This document shows positions 23,439 through 31,288 of a DNA stretch of 45,671 nt, piece after piece. The stretch's first letter is position 1. The number at the start of each line of letters is the position of its first letter. The stretch comes from an uncultured Oscillospiraceae bacterium (GTDB lineage: Bacteria > Bacillota > Clostridia > Oscillospirales > Oscillospiraceae). Below the pieces are notes generated by a model. It made no database searches and had not been told where the DNA came from. It saw only the letters and a program-made list of their open reading frames with translations. The translations under genes and the position numbers were made by a program. Location: contig CAAGBT010000062.1 of NCBI GenBank assembly GCA_900768135.1, forward strand, positions 1 through 45,671, in the 5' to 3' direction.

Positions 23439-25238
23439 ATGAATCCTGCGGAAAAGCTCGCGCGGCTGCGCGCGGAAATGGCGAAGCGCGGCATGGGCGC
23501 TTACGTTGTTGTGACCGACGATTTCCATGCCTCGGAATATGTGGGCGCGCACTTCAAGGCGCGCGAATATCTCTCCGGCTTTACCGGATCGGCCGGCACG
23601 CTGGTGGTGCTGCCGGAGCGCGCCGCGCTGTGGACGGACGGACGCTACTTCCTGCAGGCGTCGCAGCAGCTTGACGGCAGCGGCATCGAGCTGATGCGCA
23701 TGGGGCAGCCGGGCGTGCCGGAGATCCCCGACTTCCTGCGCGACAGCGTGCCGGAAAACGGCCTGATCGGCTTCGATTCCCGCACGATCAGCAATGATTT
23801 TGCCCGCCGCATCGGCGCGAAGACGCAGGAAAAGCATATCCGCTTCGCCGGCGGCGAAGACCTTGTCGGTCTGGTGTGGGCGGACCGCCCCGCGCTCTCG
23901 TGCGAAAAGCTGTGGGAGCTGGATGCTTCCTACGCGGGGCTGAGCCGCGCGGAAAAGCTTGCGAAGGTGCGCGAAAAAATGGACGAGGCGGGCGCGGATG
24001 TGTTTATCATTCCCGCGCTTGACGAGATCGCGTGGCTGCTGAATCTGCGCGGCGGCGACGTTCTGTTTACGCCGGTGTTTCTCTCCTACCTGATGCTCAC
24101 GCGCAGGAGCGCCACGCTCTGCGTGCAGAAAGAAGCCGTGAGTGCGGAGATCGAGGCGCATCTGAACGCCGACGGCGTGACGCTTGCTCCCTATGACGAT
24201 ATCTACCGTCTTGTTGCGGCGCTGCCCAGGAGAACGCGCGTGCTGCTGGACGGCGCAAGCGCCAACTACCGCATCACGCAGAGCGTCCCCGACGGCGCGG
24301 AGACGCTTGACCGCCCCAGTCCCATCATCCTGATGAAGGCCGTAAAGAACGCCGCCGAGCAGGAAAACGAGCGCCGCGCACACATCAAAGACGGGGTGGC
24401 GGTAACGCGTTTTCTTTACTGGCTCAAGCACACCATCGGCAGAGAACCCATCACTGAGCTGAGCGCATCGGGGAAGCTGGCGGAGCTGCGCGCAAAGGGC
24501 GACGGATACCTTGACCAGAGCTTTGATCCCATCCTCGCCTACGGCGCGCACGGCGCGATCGTCCACTATGAGCCGACGGAGGAAACGGACATCCCGCTGG
24601 AGCCGCGCGGGCTGTGCCTGGCCGACACGGGCGCGCAGTATCTGGAGGGGACGACCGACATCACCCGCACCATCGCGCTGGGGCCGCTGACGGAGGAGGA
24701 AAGGCGCGTTTACACGCTCGTGCTGCGCGGACACCTGCAGCTTGGCGCGGCAAAGTTCCTGCACGGCTGTACGGGGGAAACCCTTGATATGCTCGCCCGC
24801 GCGCCGCTGTGGGAGGCGGGTCTTGACTATAACCACGGCACGGGCCACGGCGTGGGCTTTGTTCTCGGCGTACACGAGGGGCCGGAGCGCATCCACTGGG
24901 ACGTGCTGCGGCAGAAGCGCCACTGCGTCATCGAGGAGGGGATGATCTTCTCCAACGAGCCGGGCGTTTATCTTGCGGGCAAATTCGGCGTGCGCATTGA
25001 AAATCTCGTCGTCGTGCGCGCGGCGGAGGAAAACGAATACGGCCGCTTCCTCACTCTGGAGCCGCTGACGCTCGTCCCCTACGACCGTGATGCAATCGAC
25101 CTCGACCTGCTCTCCAGCCGCGACCTTGCGCTGCTGAACAGCTACCACGAAAAGGTGTTTGCCGCGCTCTCGCCCTATCTTGCAGGCGATGAGCTTGCAT
25201 GGCTCAGGGATGCGACCGCTCCCCTGGGATCAATCTGA
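23439..25238 (+). CDS. Xaa-Pro aminopeptidase, three-domain M24B type
   Basis: A 599-aa protein of the long aminopeptidase P type, as in eukaryotic XPNPEP1, with two creatinase-like N-terminal domains (residues about 5-135 and 160-310) and a catalytic pita-bread domain from about 320. Dinuclear metal ligands are seen in CLADTGAQY and GTTDITRT (two Asp), NHGTGHGVGF (His), EEGMIFSNEPGVY and GVRIENLVVV (two Glu). Such enzymes remove N-terminal residues before proline. AAAGGAGTG precedes the ATG. It follows pepT and ends before the terminator at 25253-25286. Confidence 0.94.
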   Translation: MNPAEKLARLRAEMAKRGMGAYVVVTDDFHASEYVGAHFKAREYLSGFTGSAGTLVVLPERAALWTDGRYFLQASQQLDGSGIELMRMGQPGVPEIPDFLRDSVPENGLIGFDSRTISNDFARRIGAKTQEKHIRFAGGEDLVGLVWADRPALSCEKLWELDASYAGLSRAEKLAKVREKMDEAGADVFIIPALDEIAWLLNLRGGDVLFTPVFLSYLMLTRRSATLCVQKEAVSAEIEAHLNADGVTLAPYDDIYRLVAALPRRTRVLLDGASANYRITQSVPDGAETLDRPSPIILMKAVKNAAEQENERRAHIKDGVAVTRFLYWLKHTIGREPITELSASGKLAELRAKGDGYLDQSFDPILAYGAHGAIVHYEPTEETDIPLEPRGLCLADTGAQYLEGTTDITRTIALGPLTEEERRVYTLVLRGHLQLGAAKFLHGCTGETLDMLARAPLWEAGLDYNHGTGHGVGFVLGVHEGPERIHWDVLRQKRHCVIEEGMIFSNEPGVYLAGKFGVRIENLVVVRAAEENEYGRFLTLEPLTLVPYDRDAIDLDLLSSRDLALLNSYHEKVFAALSPYLAGDELAWLRDATAPLGSI

Positions 25239-25252
25239 TATCCGCAGATAAA

Positions 25253-25286
25253 AAAGCAGGGCTGCCCTTCCGGACAGCCCTGCTTT
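25253..25286. terminator. Bidirectional terminator
   Basis: AAAGCAGGGCTG and CAGCCCTGCTTT form a 12-bp stem. On the minus strand it runs into TTTTTTAT, on the plus strand into TTTCTATTC. It ends the two peptidase genes and can also stop the greA-lysS transcript, whose stop is 117 nt away; that 117-nt stretch shows nothing else. Confidence 0.92.
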
Positions 25287-25402
25287 CTATTCATGCTTCG
25301 CGTCTTTTTCCTCCGGACAGCGGCGTGTGCCGCGCAATGCGCAGCGCGGGCGCAGCGGCTCATCCGCCTGCCGAAAGCCGGACAGAGCGGCGGACGCCGG
25401 GA

Positions 25403-26908
25403 TCAGTCCAACGGCTTCATCGTGGGGAAGAGGATGACGTCGCGGATGGAATCGGTACCGCAGAGCATCATGGCGCAGCGGTCGATGCCGAAGCCCAGGC
25501 CGCCCGTCGGCGGCAGGCCGTATTCAAGGGCCATGACGTAATCTTCATCCATCATCTCGGCTTCATCATCGCCCTTGGCGCGCTTTTCGACCTGCGCCTT
25601 GAAGCGCTCGTACTGATCCATCGGGTCATTCAGCTCGGTGAAGGCGTTGCCCATCTCGCAGCCGCAGACGAACATCTCGTAGCGCTCGGTCAGGTGCGGA
25701 TCGGACGGGCTGCGCTTGGCAAGAGGACTTACCTCAACAGGGTACATGGTGATGAACGTGGGCTGGATGAGCGTCTCCTCGACCTTCTGGTCGAAGGTCT
25801 CGTACAGGGCGTTGCCCCAGGTGGCGTCCACGCCGTCCATGTCAACGCCAACGCTCTTCGCCAGCGCGACAGCGGCGGCGGCATCGCCCTCGATGGCCAT
25901 GAAGTCCGCGCCAGTCACATTTTTCACGGCGTCGGCCATCGTCACGCGCGGCCATGCGGGCGTAAGGTCGATATCGTGGCCGAGCCACTGAAGCTGATAG
26001 GTGCCGAGGATCTCCTTCGCTGCGCCGGAGAGGATGGCCTCGAGAATGTCCATCATACCGTCGAGGTTGGTATAGGCCTGATAAAGCTCGCAGGTGGTGA
26101 ACTCGGGGTTGTGCTTGGTGTCCATGCCCTCGTTGCGGAAGATACGGCCCACCTCGTACACACGCTCAAGTCCGCCGACGATCAGGCGCTTTAAGTGCAG
26201 CTCGGTGGCGATGCGCATATACATATCGATATCAAGCGTATTGTGATGCGTGATGAACGGGCGCGCGTTCGCGCCGCCGGCGATGGGGCTGAGAACGGGC
26301 GTCTCGACCTCCATGAAGCCGATGGAATCAAGGTAGCGGCGAAGATATGCAACGAACTTGGAGCGGATCTCGAAGTTGCGCTTGGACTCGGGGTTGATGA
26401 TCAGGTCCACATAGCGCTGGCGGTAGCGCGCCTCCTTATCGGTGAGGCCGTGGTACTTCTCCGGCAGCGGGCGCAGAGACTTACTGAGCAGCGTGATCTT
26501 CTTCGCGCGCACGCTCATCTCGCCCCGCTGCGTGCGGAACACCTCGCCCTCGACGCCTACGATATCGCCGATGTCATACTTTTTGAAGCGGTTATAGTCC
26601 TCCTCGTCCATCTCGTCCTTGCGGGCGTAGAGCTGGATGCGGCCGGACTTATCCTGCAGGTCGCAGAAGCTGACCTTGCCCATGCCGCGCTTGCTCATCA
26701 GGCGGCCCGCCACGCGGACCTCGCTGCCCTCGAGCGCATCGAAGTTGTCCCTGATGTCCTGCGCGTGATGCGTCACATCGAACCGGGTCTCCTGAAAGGG
26801 ATCGCGCCCCTCGGCGCGGAGCGCCGCAAGCTTGTCGCGGCGGACCTTGAGGATCTCGCTCAGGTCCTGCTCGGGTGCGGCGGTATTCCGGATATTCTCT
26901 TCAGCCAT
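25403..26908 (-). CDS. lysS: Lysyl-tRNA synthetase, class II
   Basis: A 501-aa class IIb synthetase that charges tRNA-Lys. The OB-fold anticodon-binding domain covers residues about 60-170 (VRVAGRLMSKRGMGKVSF). Class II motif 2 is FRNEGMDTKHNPEFTTCELYQAY and motif 3 is GLGFGIDRCAMMLCG; the Lys-site GGANARPFITHHN is present. Length is normal. It is 20 nt downstream of greA, a common Firmicute pair, and shares the greA promoter. No T-box leader is seen. Confidence 0.97.
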   Translation of the reverse strand: MAEENIRNTAAPEQDLSEILKVRRDKLAALRAEGRDPFQETRFDVTHHAQDIRDNFDALEGSEVRVAGRLMSKRGMGKVSFCDLQDKSGRIQLYARKDEMDEEDYNRFKKYDIGDIVGVEGEVFRTQRGEMSVRAKKITLLSKSLRPLPEKYHGLTDKEARYRQRYVDLIINPESKRNFEIRSKFVAYLRRYLDSIGFMEVETPVLSPIAGGANARPFITHHNTLDIDMYMRIATELHLKRLIVGGLERVYEVGRIFRNEGMDTKHNPEFTTCELYQAYTNLDGMMDILEAILSGAAKEILGTYQLQWLGHDIDLTPAWPRVTMADAVKNVTGADFMAIEGDAAAAVALAKSVGVDMDGVDATWGNALYETFDQKVEETLIQPTFITMYPVEVSPLAKRSPSDPHLTERYEMFVCGCEMGNAFTELNDPMDQYERFKAQVEKRAKGDDEAEMMDEDYVMALEYGLPPTGGLGFGIDRCAMMLCGTDSIRDVILFPTMKPLD

Positions 26909-26928
26909 TTTTCTCTGCTCCTATTATG

Positions 26929-27414
26929 TCAACGTTCGATTTTGATGATGCGGTATGCGATGGTTCCAACGGGTGCTTCCACGCTTACCTCGTCGCCCTC
27001 CTTGGCGCCCATAAGCGCGCGGCCGAAAGGAGAATCCTCGGAAATGGCGCGGTTCATGGGGTCTGCCTCCTGCGAACCGACGACCTTATATTCCGGCAGC
27101 TCCCTGCCGCTCTTCACATCCTGCACAACAACGCGGCAGCCGATGCCGACGGCGTTCGTTCCCGCGTCGCTCTCGTCTACAACAACGGCGTGCAGCAGGA
27201 TATCCTCGATCTCGGCAATGCGGGAGTACAGCTTGCCCTGCTCGTTTTTCGCTTCGTCATATTCGCTGTTTTCGCTCAGGTCGCCGAAGCCGCGGGCTTC
27301 CTTGATCAGCTCCGCCACTTCCTTTTCGCGCACAGTTTTCAGGTAGGTCAGCTCGTTTTGCAGCTCTTCCTTGCGCTCCGCGCTCATCTTGTACTCTTTT
27401 TTCATGTTCGCCAT
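26929..27414 (-). CDS. greA: Transcription elongation factor GreA
   Basis: A 161-aa factor that enters the RNA polymerase secondary channel and promotes cleavage of backtracked RNA. The N-terminal coiled coil (residues 8-80) carries the tip acidic motif GDLSENSEYDEAK; the C-terminal FKBP-like domain ends VEAPVGTIAYRIIKIE. The ATG at 27412-27414 follows GAAAGGAAC; longer forms would extend into the promoter. A consensus promoter is at 27490-27518. Confidence 0.97.
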   Translation of the reverse strand: MANMKKEYKMSAERKEELQNELTYLKTVREKEVAELIKEARGFGDLSENSEYDEAKNEQGKLYSRIAEIEDILLHAVVVDESDAGTNAVGIGCRVVVQDVKSGRELPEYKVVGSQEADPMNRAISEDSPFGRALMGAKEGDEVSVEAPVGTIAYRIIKIER

Positions 27415-27489
27415 TTCGAGATCGTTCCTTTCTTCCCGCGCCCGCAGACATACTGCGGAGGCGTATACATATACCATTTTAGCGAGACA

Positions 27490-27518
27490 ATTATAGTGAT
27501 TTCCCCTTGCGTTGTCAA
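27490..27518 (-). promoter_or_regulatory. Consensus promoter of greA-lysS
   Basis: On the minus strand TTGACA (27513-27518), a 17-nt spacer and TATAAT (27490-27495): a perfect match. The TGA inside the -35 box is also the stop codon of the upstream gene (27515-27517). Confidence 0.94.
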
Positions 27519-28246
27519 GGAAACTTTGTGTTTTGCCCCGTCTGCGCGGAAAAATCCACCCGCGCGATGCAAATCTCCCCCGTTTTGAGTGCGCCGGCCG
27601 CAAAGAGTGCGCAGATCAGCTGCTGCCCATCCCAGCGCGCCGTCTCTTCCGCCAGCGTCGGCGCGCCGTATACGACTGCGAGCGTTTCATCCCCCAGCGG
27701 CAGAACCGGGCAGCGGCAGAGCGGCGCAAGGCCGTCAAACACAACGGCAAGGTCTGCGCAGAGCGCCGTTCCCGCTGCCGCCGCACAGACGCTCACGCCC
27801 CAATCCCAGCGCATGATGCAGCTCAGGCGCTCCGTATCCGGAGAACAGAGCGTCAGATAGCGCACCTCCCGCGCAAGGGTCAGCGCCGCAGCATTCAGCG
27901 CTGCGGACGGCCGCGCCGCGGCAAGCGCCAGCCGCGTCCGTTCGGGCGGCAGCCCCAGCTGCGCCATTGCGCGGCGGATGATCTCCGCCGCCATCTGCCC
28001 GCGCAGCGCGCGCTCGTCCGGCGGCAGCACGCCCCGGCGCGCAAATACTTCCTTCATCGGAAAATCCGGCGGGAAGACCGCCTGCCGCACGCGGTGCTTT
28101 TTCAAATATTTCGCCGCGCGCCTTGCCGAAAGCGCGGCACGCAGTCCCCCGCCCCGCTCCACGTAGGCCGCGCAGAACCGCACGCCGGCAAGCGTGCGCG
28201 GCCCATTCTTCTCCCCCGGCTCCCGGTAGGCGACCAGCCCCAGCAT
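27515..28246 (-). CDS. Unrecognised 243-aa protein
   Basis: I do not recognise the family. The protein is rich in Ala, Leu and Arg, with no signal peptide or clear membrane span. It has an Arg/Lys-rich stretch at residues about 45-60 (ARRAAKYLKKHRVRQAVFP), a helical middle and a C-terminal half with beta-like hydrophobic patches (AVVFDGLAPLCRCPVLPLG). The start is the ATG at 28244-28246, since GGGGAGGAAG lies just upstream. It lies downstream of the M23 hydrolase but past that gene's terminator, so it may have low read-through transcription or its own weak promoter. Codon use looks like that of neighbours, which supports it as a real gene. Confidence 0.68.
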   Translation of the reverse strand: MLGLVAYREPGEKNGPRTLAGVRFCAAYVERGGGLRAALSARRAAKYLKKHRVRQAVFPPDFPMKEVFARRGVLPPDERALRGQMAAEIIRRAMAQLGLPPERTRLALAAARPSAALNAAALTLAREVRYLTLCSPDTERLSCIMRWDWGVSVCAAAAGTALCADLAVVFDGLAPLCRCPVLPLGDETLAVVYGAPTLAEETARWDGQQLICALFAAGALKTGEICIARVDFSAQTGQNTKFP

Positions 28247-28262
28247 CTGCCTTCCTCCCCGC

Positions 28263-28298
28263 AAAAAACGATCCCCTCCATTTTTATGGAGAGGATCG
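28263..28298 (-). terminator. Terminator of the ftsEX-M23 unit
   Basis: CGATCC[T/C]CTCC and GGAG[A/G]GGATCG form an 11-bp stem with one wobble or mismatch and an AT loop; on the minus strand six T residues follow (28263-28268). It lies 13 nt after the M23 gene stop. Confidence 0.9.
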
Positions 28299-28310
28299 CT
28301 GCTTCATGCC

Positions 28311-29516
28311 TTACCTCCAGCCCTTCGTATAGTTGGTGAGGTAGGTCAGCGGGTCGATGATTTTGCCGCCCTCGGTGATCTCAAAGTGCAGGTGCGCGCC
28401 GCGGCTCACGCCGGTGGAACCGGTGATGCCCACCGTCTGTCCCTGCGCCACATAGTCGCCCTTATTGACCGATCGGGAGGACAGATGCTGATAGGTGGTC
28501 GTGTTGCCGCTGCCGTGGCTGACGACGACATAGTTCCCGCGGTACTTGTTGTACGCCGAAACGATGACCGTTCCTGCCTTGGCGGCAACCGCCTTCGTCG
28601 TATAGCCCACGCGGCCGATATCAATGCCGGCATGGTTTGTTGAAGCGCCCTTGATGCCCGTATAGCGCGAACCGAGAGGCGAGGTGACGTATCTGCTTGA
28701 GCAGGGCCAGATGTAGCCGCCGTAGGTCTCGGTCGTGTCGCCGTTCTGGCGCGCCAGCTCGCGCGAGAGCCGCACGATCTCCTCCTGCTGGCGCTCCATC
28801 TCCGCGTCCTTTTCCGAAAGCACTTTTTGATACTGCGCTTCGTTCTCGCGCAGCTCTGCAAGCACCTTTTCCGCCTCGGCGCGCTGCGCATTCAGCTCGC
28901 TGCGCTTGGCGACCAGCGTCTCCCTGGCTCTCTGCTGCTGCGTGAGCGCATCCTCGAGCGCGGCTTTCTTCTCCTCGATCTGTGCGCGCAGGGCGCGCAG
29001 GTCGTCGATGACCTTCTGGTCGCTGTCCATGATCTCGCTGATGAAATCCATGGCGCTGAGCAGCTCGGAAAAGCTTGCCGAATGAAACAGCACCGACCAG
29101 TACGACACGGTGCCGCGCTCTTCCATTGCGCGCACGCGCGCGCAGAACTTCTCGTACTGAAGCGCCTCTTCCGCTTCGTTCTCGCGGATCTCCTGCTCGG
29201 TCTGTTCGATCAGCGTTTCATACTCGCCGATGAGCGACTCCACGCCGGCGATCTCGCGCTGAAGCACGCTGATCTGGCTGTCGAGGTTCGCCTTCCTGTC
29301 TACCGCCGCGTTCTTGTCGTTCCGGAGAGCCTCGAGTTCCTTTTCCAGCTGCGCCTTTTCCTCGCCCATACCGTTCAGCTCCCGCTGGAGCTGGTCGATC
29401 TCCTCCTGCGTGACGGCGGACGCCTCCTGCACCAGCGCAAACGGCGTCAGATCGCTCAGCATGAGCGCACACAGCACCGCGAGGGCAAGCGCCCCGCGAA
29501 GCAGTTTCTTTTTCAT
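28311..29516 (-). CDS. Coiled-coil M23 peptidoglycan hydrolase (FtsEX-linked)
   Basis: A 401-aa exported protein. A Sec signal covers residues 1-34 (ends ASA). Residues about 36-265 are a long coiled coil of the EnvC/PcsB type (LQRELNGMGEEKAQLEKELEAL). The C-terminal LytM/M23 domain (about 285-400) has all zinc ligands and catalytic His: NHAGIDIG (His, Asp), YQHLSSRS and HLHFE. So, unlike E. coli EnvC, it should cut peptide cross-links itself. It is 13 nt downstream of ftsX, which in this family transmits ATP-driven motion to the coiled coil to switch on the hydrolase at division. Confidence 0.92.
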   Translation of the reverse strand: MKKKLLRGALALAVLCALMLSDLTPFALVQEASAVTQEEIDQLQRELNGMGEEKAQLEKELEALRNDKNAAVDRKANLDSQISVLQREIAGVESLIGEYETLIEQTEQEIRENEAEEALQYEKFCARVRAMEERGTVSYWSVLFHSASFSELLSAMDFISEIMDSDQKVIDDLRALRAQIEEKKAALEDALTQQQRARETLVAKRSELNAQRAEAEKVLAELRENEAQYQKVLSEKDAEMERQQEEIVRLSRELARQNGDTTETYGGYIWPCSSRYVTSPLGSRYTGIKGASTNHAGIDIGRVGYTTKAVAAKAGTVIVSAYNKYRGNYVVVSHGSGNTTTYQHLSSRSVNKGDYVAQGQTVGITGSTGVSRGAHLHFEITEGGKIIDPLTYLTNYTKGWR

Positions 29517-29529
29517 TCCGCCCTCCTTA

Positions 29530-30420
29530 TCATACGCGCAGGAATTTGCGGATCGCCATCAGGCTGCCGCCCACGCCGATGAGTATCCCGGCGCCTGCAA
29601 AAATCAGCGCCACGGGCTGCCAGATGGACGCAAAATCCACGATCTCGAAAAGCTGCAAACGGTCGGACATTGCAAGGCTCTGCGCCACCGAGGCGTACAG
29701 CAGCCACTGCAGGCCGAATCCAATCCCCGCGCTCAAAAGGCCGATCATAAAGCCCTCGTAAACAAACGGCCAGCGGATAAAGCCGTTCGTTGCGCCGACC
29801 ATTTTCATAATGGCGATCTCGTCGCGCCGGTCAAAGGTCGTAAGCTTGATGGTGTTGGAGATGATGAAAACGGATACGAGCAGCAGAATGGCAATCAGCG
29901 CGATGCACACCACGCCCGCCACGTTGCGCAGCGTGATAAGCCCGCCGGAGACGTCCTCGTCCACGCGCACCTTGGCGACGCCCTCGACATTGTCCTTGAT
30001 GTCCTGCGCGGTCTGCCCGGCGATGCTCAGGTCGTTTACAAAAACGGCGTAGCGGTCGCGCAGGATCTCGGGATCGAGATTCTGGAACAGCTCGTCGCCC
30101 TCGTATTTCTTTTCGTACGCCGCCATGGCCTCCTCTTTGGAGATAAAGCGGCAGCTTTTGACGTTGGGCCGCTTTTCGATGGCGCGGCCGACGGCGGCGG
30201 TCTGCGCCTCGTCGTACTCCTCGTCTACAAAGGCAAGGAGTTCGTAATCGCTTTCAAGCTTCTGCAGCTGCACCTGCGCGTTGTAGGCCACGAGCGTGAA
30301 CGTTCCCATGACCACCAGGCACGCCACCGTGATGCCCACGGCGGCAAAGGACATGAAGCCGTGCGAGAACATATTGCGCACGCCCTCGCCGAAAAAATAG
30401 GTAAAATCGTGTTTCCGCAT
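29530..30420 (-). CDS. ftsX: Cell-division ABC permease FtsX
   Basis: A 296-aa membrane protein with four spans: one near residues 23-45, then an extracellular loop of about 120 residues, then three spans from about 170 (VCIALIAILLLVSVFII), 220 and 268. The large loop is where FtsX contacts its hydrolase partner. Family marks are FRRDEIAIMKMVGATNGFIRWPF-like residues after span 2 (short form: EIAIMKMVGATN). The ATG at 30418-30420 is 4 nt downstream of the ftsE stop. It forms the ftsE-ftsX-M23 unit. Confidence 0.95.
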   Translation of the reverse strand: MRKHDFTYFFGEGVRNMFSHGFMSFAAVGITVACLVVMGTFTLVAYNAQVQLQKLESDYELLAFVDEEYDEAQTAAVGRAIEKRPNVKSCRFISKEEAMAAYEKKYEGDELFQNLDPEILRDRYAVFVNDLSIAGQTAQDIKDNVEGVAKVRVDEDVSGGLITLRNVAGVVCIALIAILLLVSVFIISNTIKLTTFDRRDEIAIMKMVGATNGFIRWPFVYEGFMIGLLSAGIGFGLQWLLYASVAQSLAMSDRLQLFEIVDFASIWQPVALIFAGAGILIGVGGSLMAIRKFLRV

Positions 30421-30424
30421 TGTC

Positions 30425-31102
30425 TCACCTCGCGTTGTAGCCCACGCCGTCGCCCGTGATAAGTCCCTGCTCAAGCGAGATGACGCGCTTTTTGAACTGG
30501 TTGACAAGATCCTTTTCGTGCGTGACGATGACCATCGTCGTGCCGAGCTGGTTGATGCGCTCCAGCAGGCGCATGATCTCCAGCGAGCGCGCGGGGTCAA
30601 GGTTGCCGGTCGGCTCGTCGGCGATGATGGTGCTTGGATTGTTGATGAGAGCGCGCGCGATCGCCACGCGCTGCTGCTCGCCGCCAGAAAGCTCGCTGGG
30701 ATAGCTGTCCACCTTCTGCTCCAGGCCCACCAGCTCCAGCACATAGGGGATGCGCTTTTTGATCTCGCGCGGCGGCGCGCCGACGGCGCGCATGGCGAAG
30801 CTGAGATTTTCGTAAACGGTCTTCTTTTCGATCAGGCGGAAGTCCTGAAAGATGACACCGATGGAACGGCGCAGCAGCGGGATCTGCCATTCGGCGATAT
30901 TCGTCAGGCTGAAGCCGTTGACGGCGATCTGTCCCTCGGTGGGGACGATCTCGCCGGTAAGCAGCTTGATGATCGTTGACTTGCCGCTGCCGCTGGGACC
31001 GACGAGGAAAACGAATTCCCCGTCCTCAATGCGCAGCGTAATGCCGCGCAGCGCTTTTGTCCCGCTCTCGTATTCCTTTACCACATCGCTCAGCCGTATC
31101 AT
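30425..31102 (-). CDS. ftsE: Cell-division ABC ATPase FtsE
   Basis: A 225-aa ABC ATPase. Walker A is GPSGSGKST, the Q-loop is in VIFQDFRLI, the signature is LSGGEQQR, Walker B is TIIADEPTGNLD and the switch His is in VTHEK. It drives FtsX to control peptidoglycan hydrolysis at the septum. The start is the ATG at 31100-31102, which gives the family's normal N-terminus (MIRLSDVVKEY); longer in-frame starts begin in the promoter region. It is the first gene of the operon. Confidence 0.96.
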   Translation of the reverse strand: MIRLSDVVKEYESGTKALRGITLRIEDGEFVFLVGPSGSGKSTIIKLLTGEIVPTEGQIAVNGFSLTNIAEWQIPLLRRSIGVIFQDFRLIEKKTVYENLSFAMRAVGAPPREIKKRIPYVLELVGLEQKVDSYPSELSGGEQQRVAIARALINNPSTIIADEPTGNLDPARSLEIMRLLERINQLGTTMVIVTHEKDLVNQFKKRVISLEQGLITGDGVGYNAR

Positions 31103-31165
31103 GCCCGTCCCCCGTATCCGGCGGCCTTCGCCGCAAAGCCGCCGTTTTCGCATCATTCTGCACCT

Positions 31166-31194
31166 ATTATAGCGCGGCACACGCGCAATGGCAA
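31166..31194 (-). promoter_or_regulatory. Promoter of ftsEX
   Basis: On the minus strand TTGCCA (31189-31194), a 17-nt spacer and TATAAT (31166-31171), about 65 nt upstream of ftsE. Confidence 0.88.
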
Positions 31195-31237
31195 CAGATA
31201 ATTATGTAAACTCTCACTTTTTTCGCCGAAAATGCGG

Positions 31238-31270
31238 AAAACGGGAGCCGCCCGCATGGGGCGGCTCCCG
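31238..31270 (-). terminator. Terminator of the PucR-type regulator gene
   Basis: A 12-bp perfect stem, CGGGAGCCGCCC with GGGCGGCTCCCG, 5-nt loop, at 31242-31270, followed on the minus strand by TTTT. It lies 19 nt past the regulator's stop. Confidence 0.87.
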
Positions 31271-31288
31271 CCGGTAACTGCCTTTGCC

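Noticed and set aside
22055..25148. Long minus-strand open frames opposite pepT and the M24B aminopeptidase
   Set aside because: Both plus-strand genes have complete active sites and ribosome binding sites; the minus-strand frames are His/Arg-rich shadows caused by high GC.
27415..27489. A T-box leader for greA-lysS
   Set aside because: Only about 70 nt separate the promoter and greA; there is no room for a T-box and no AGGGTGGNACCGCG-like sequence.
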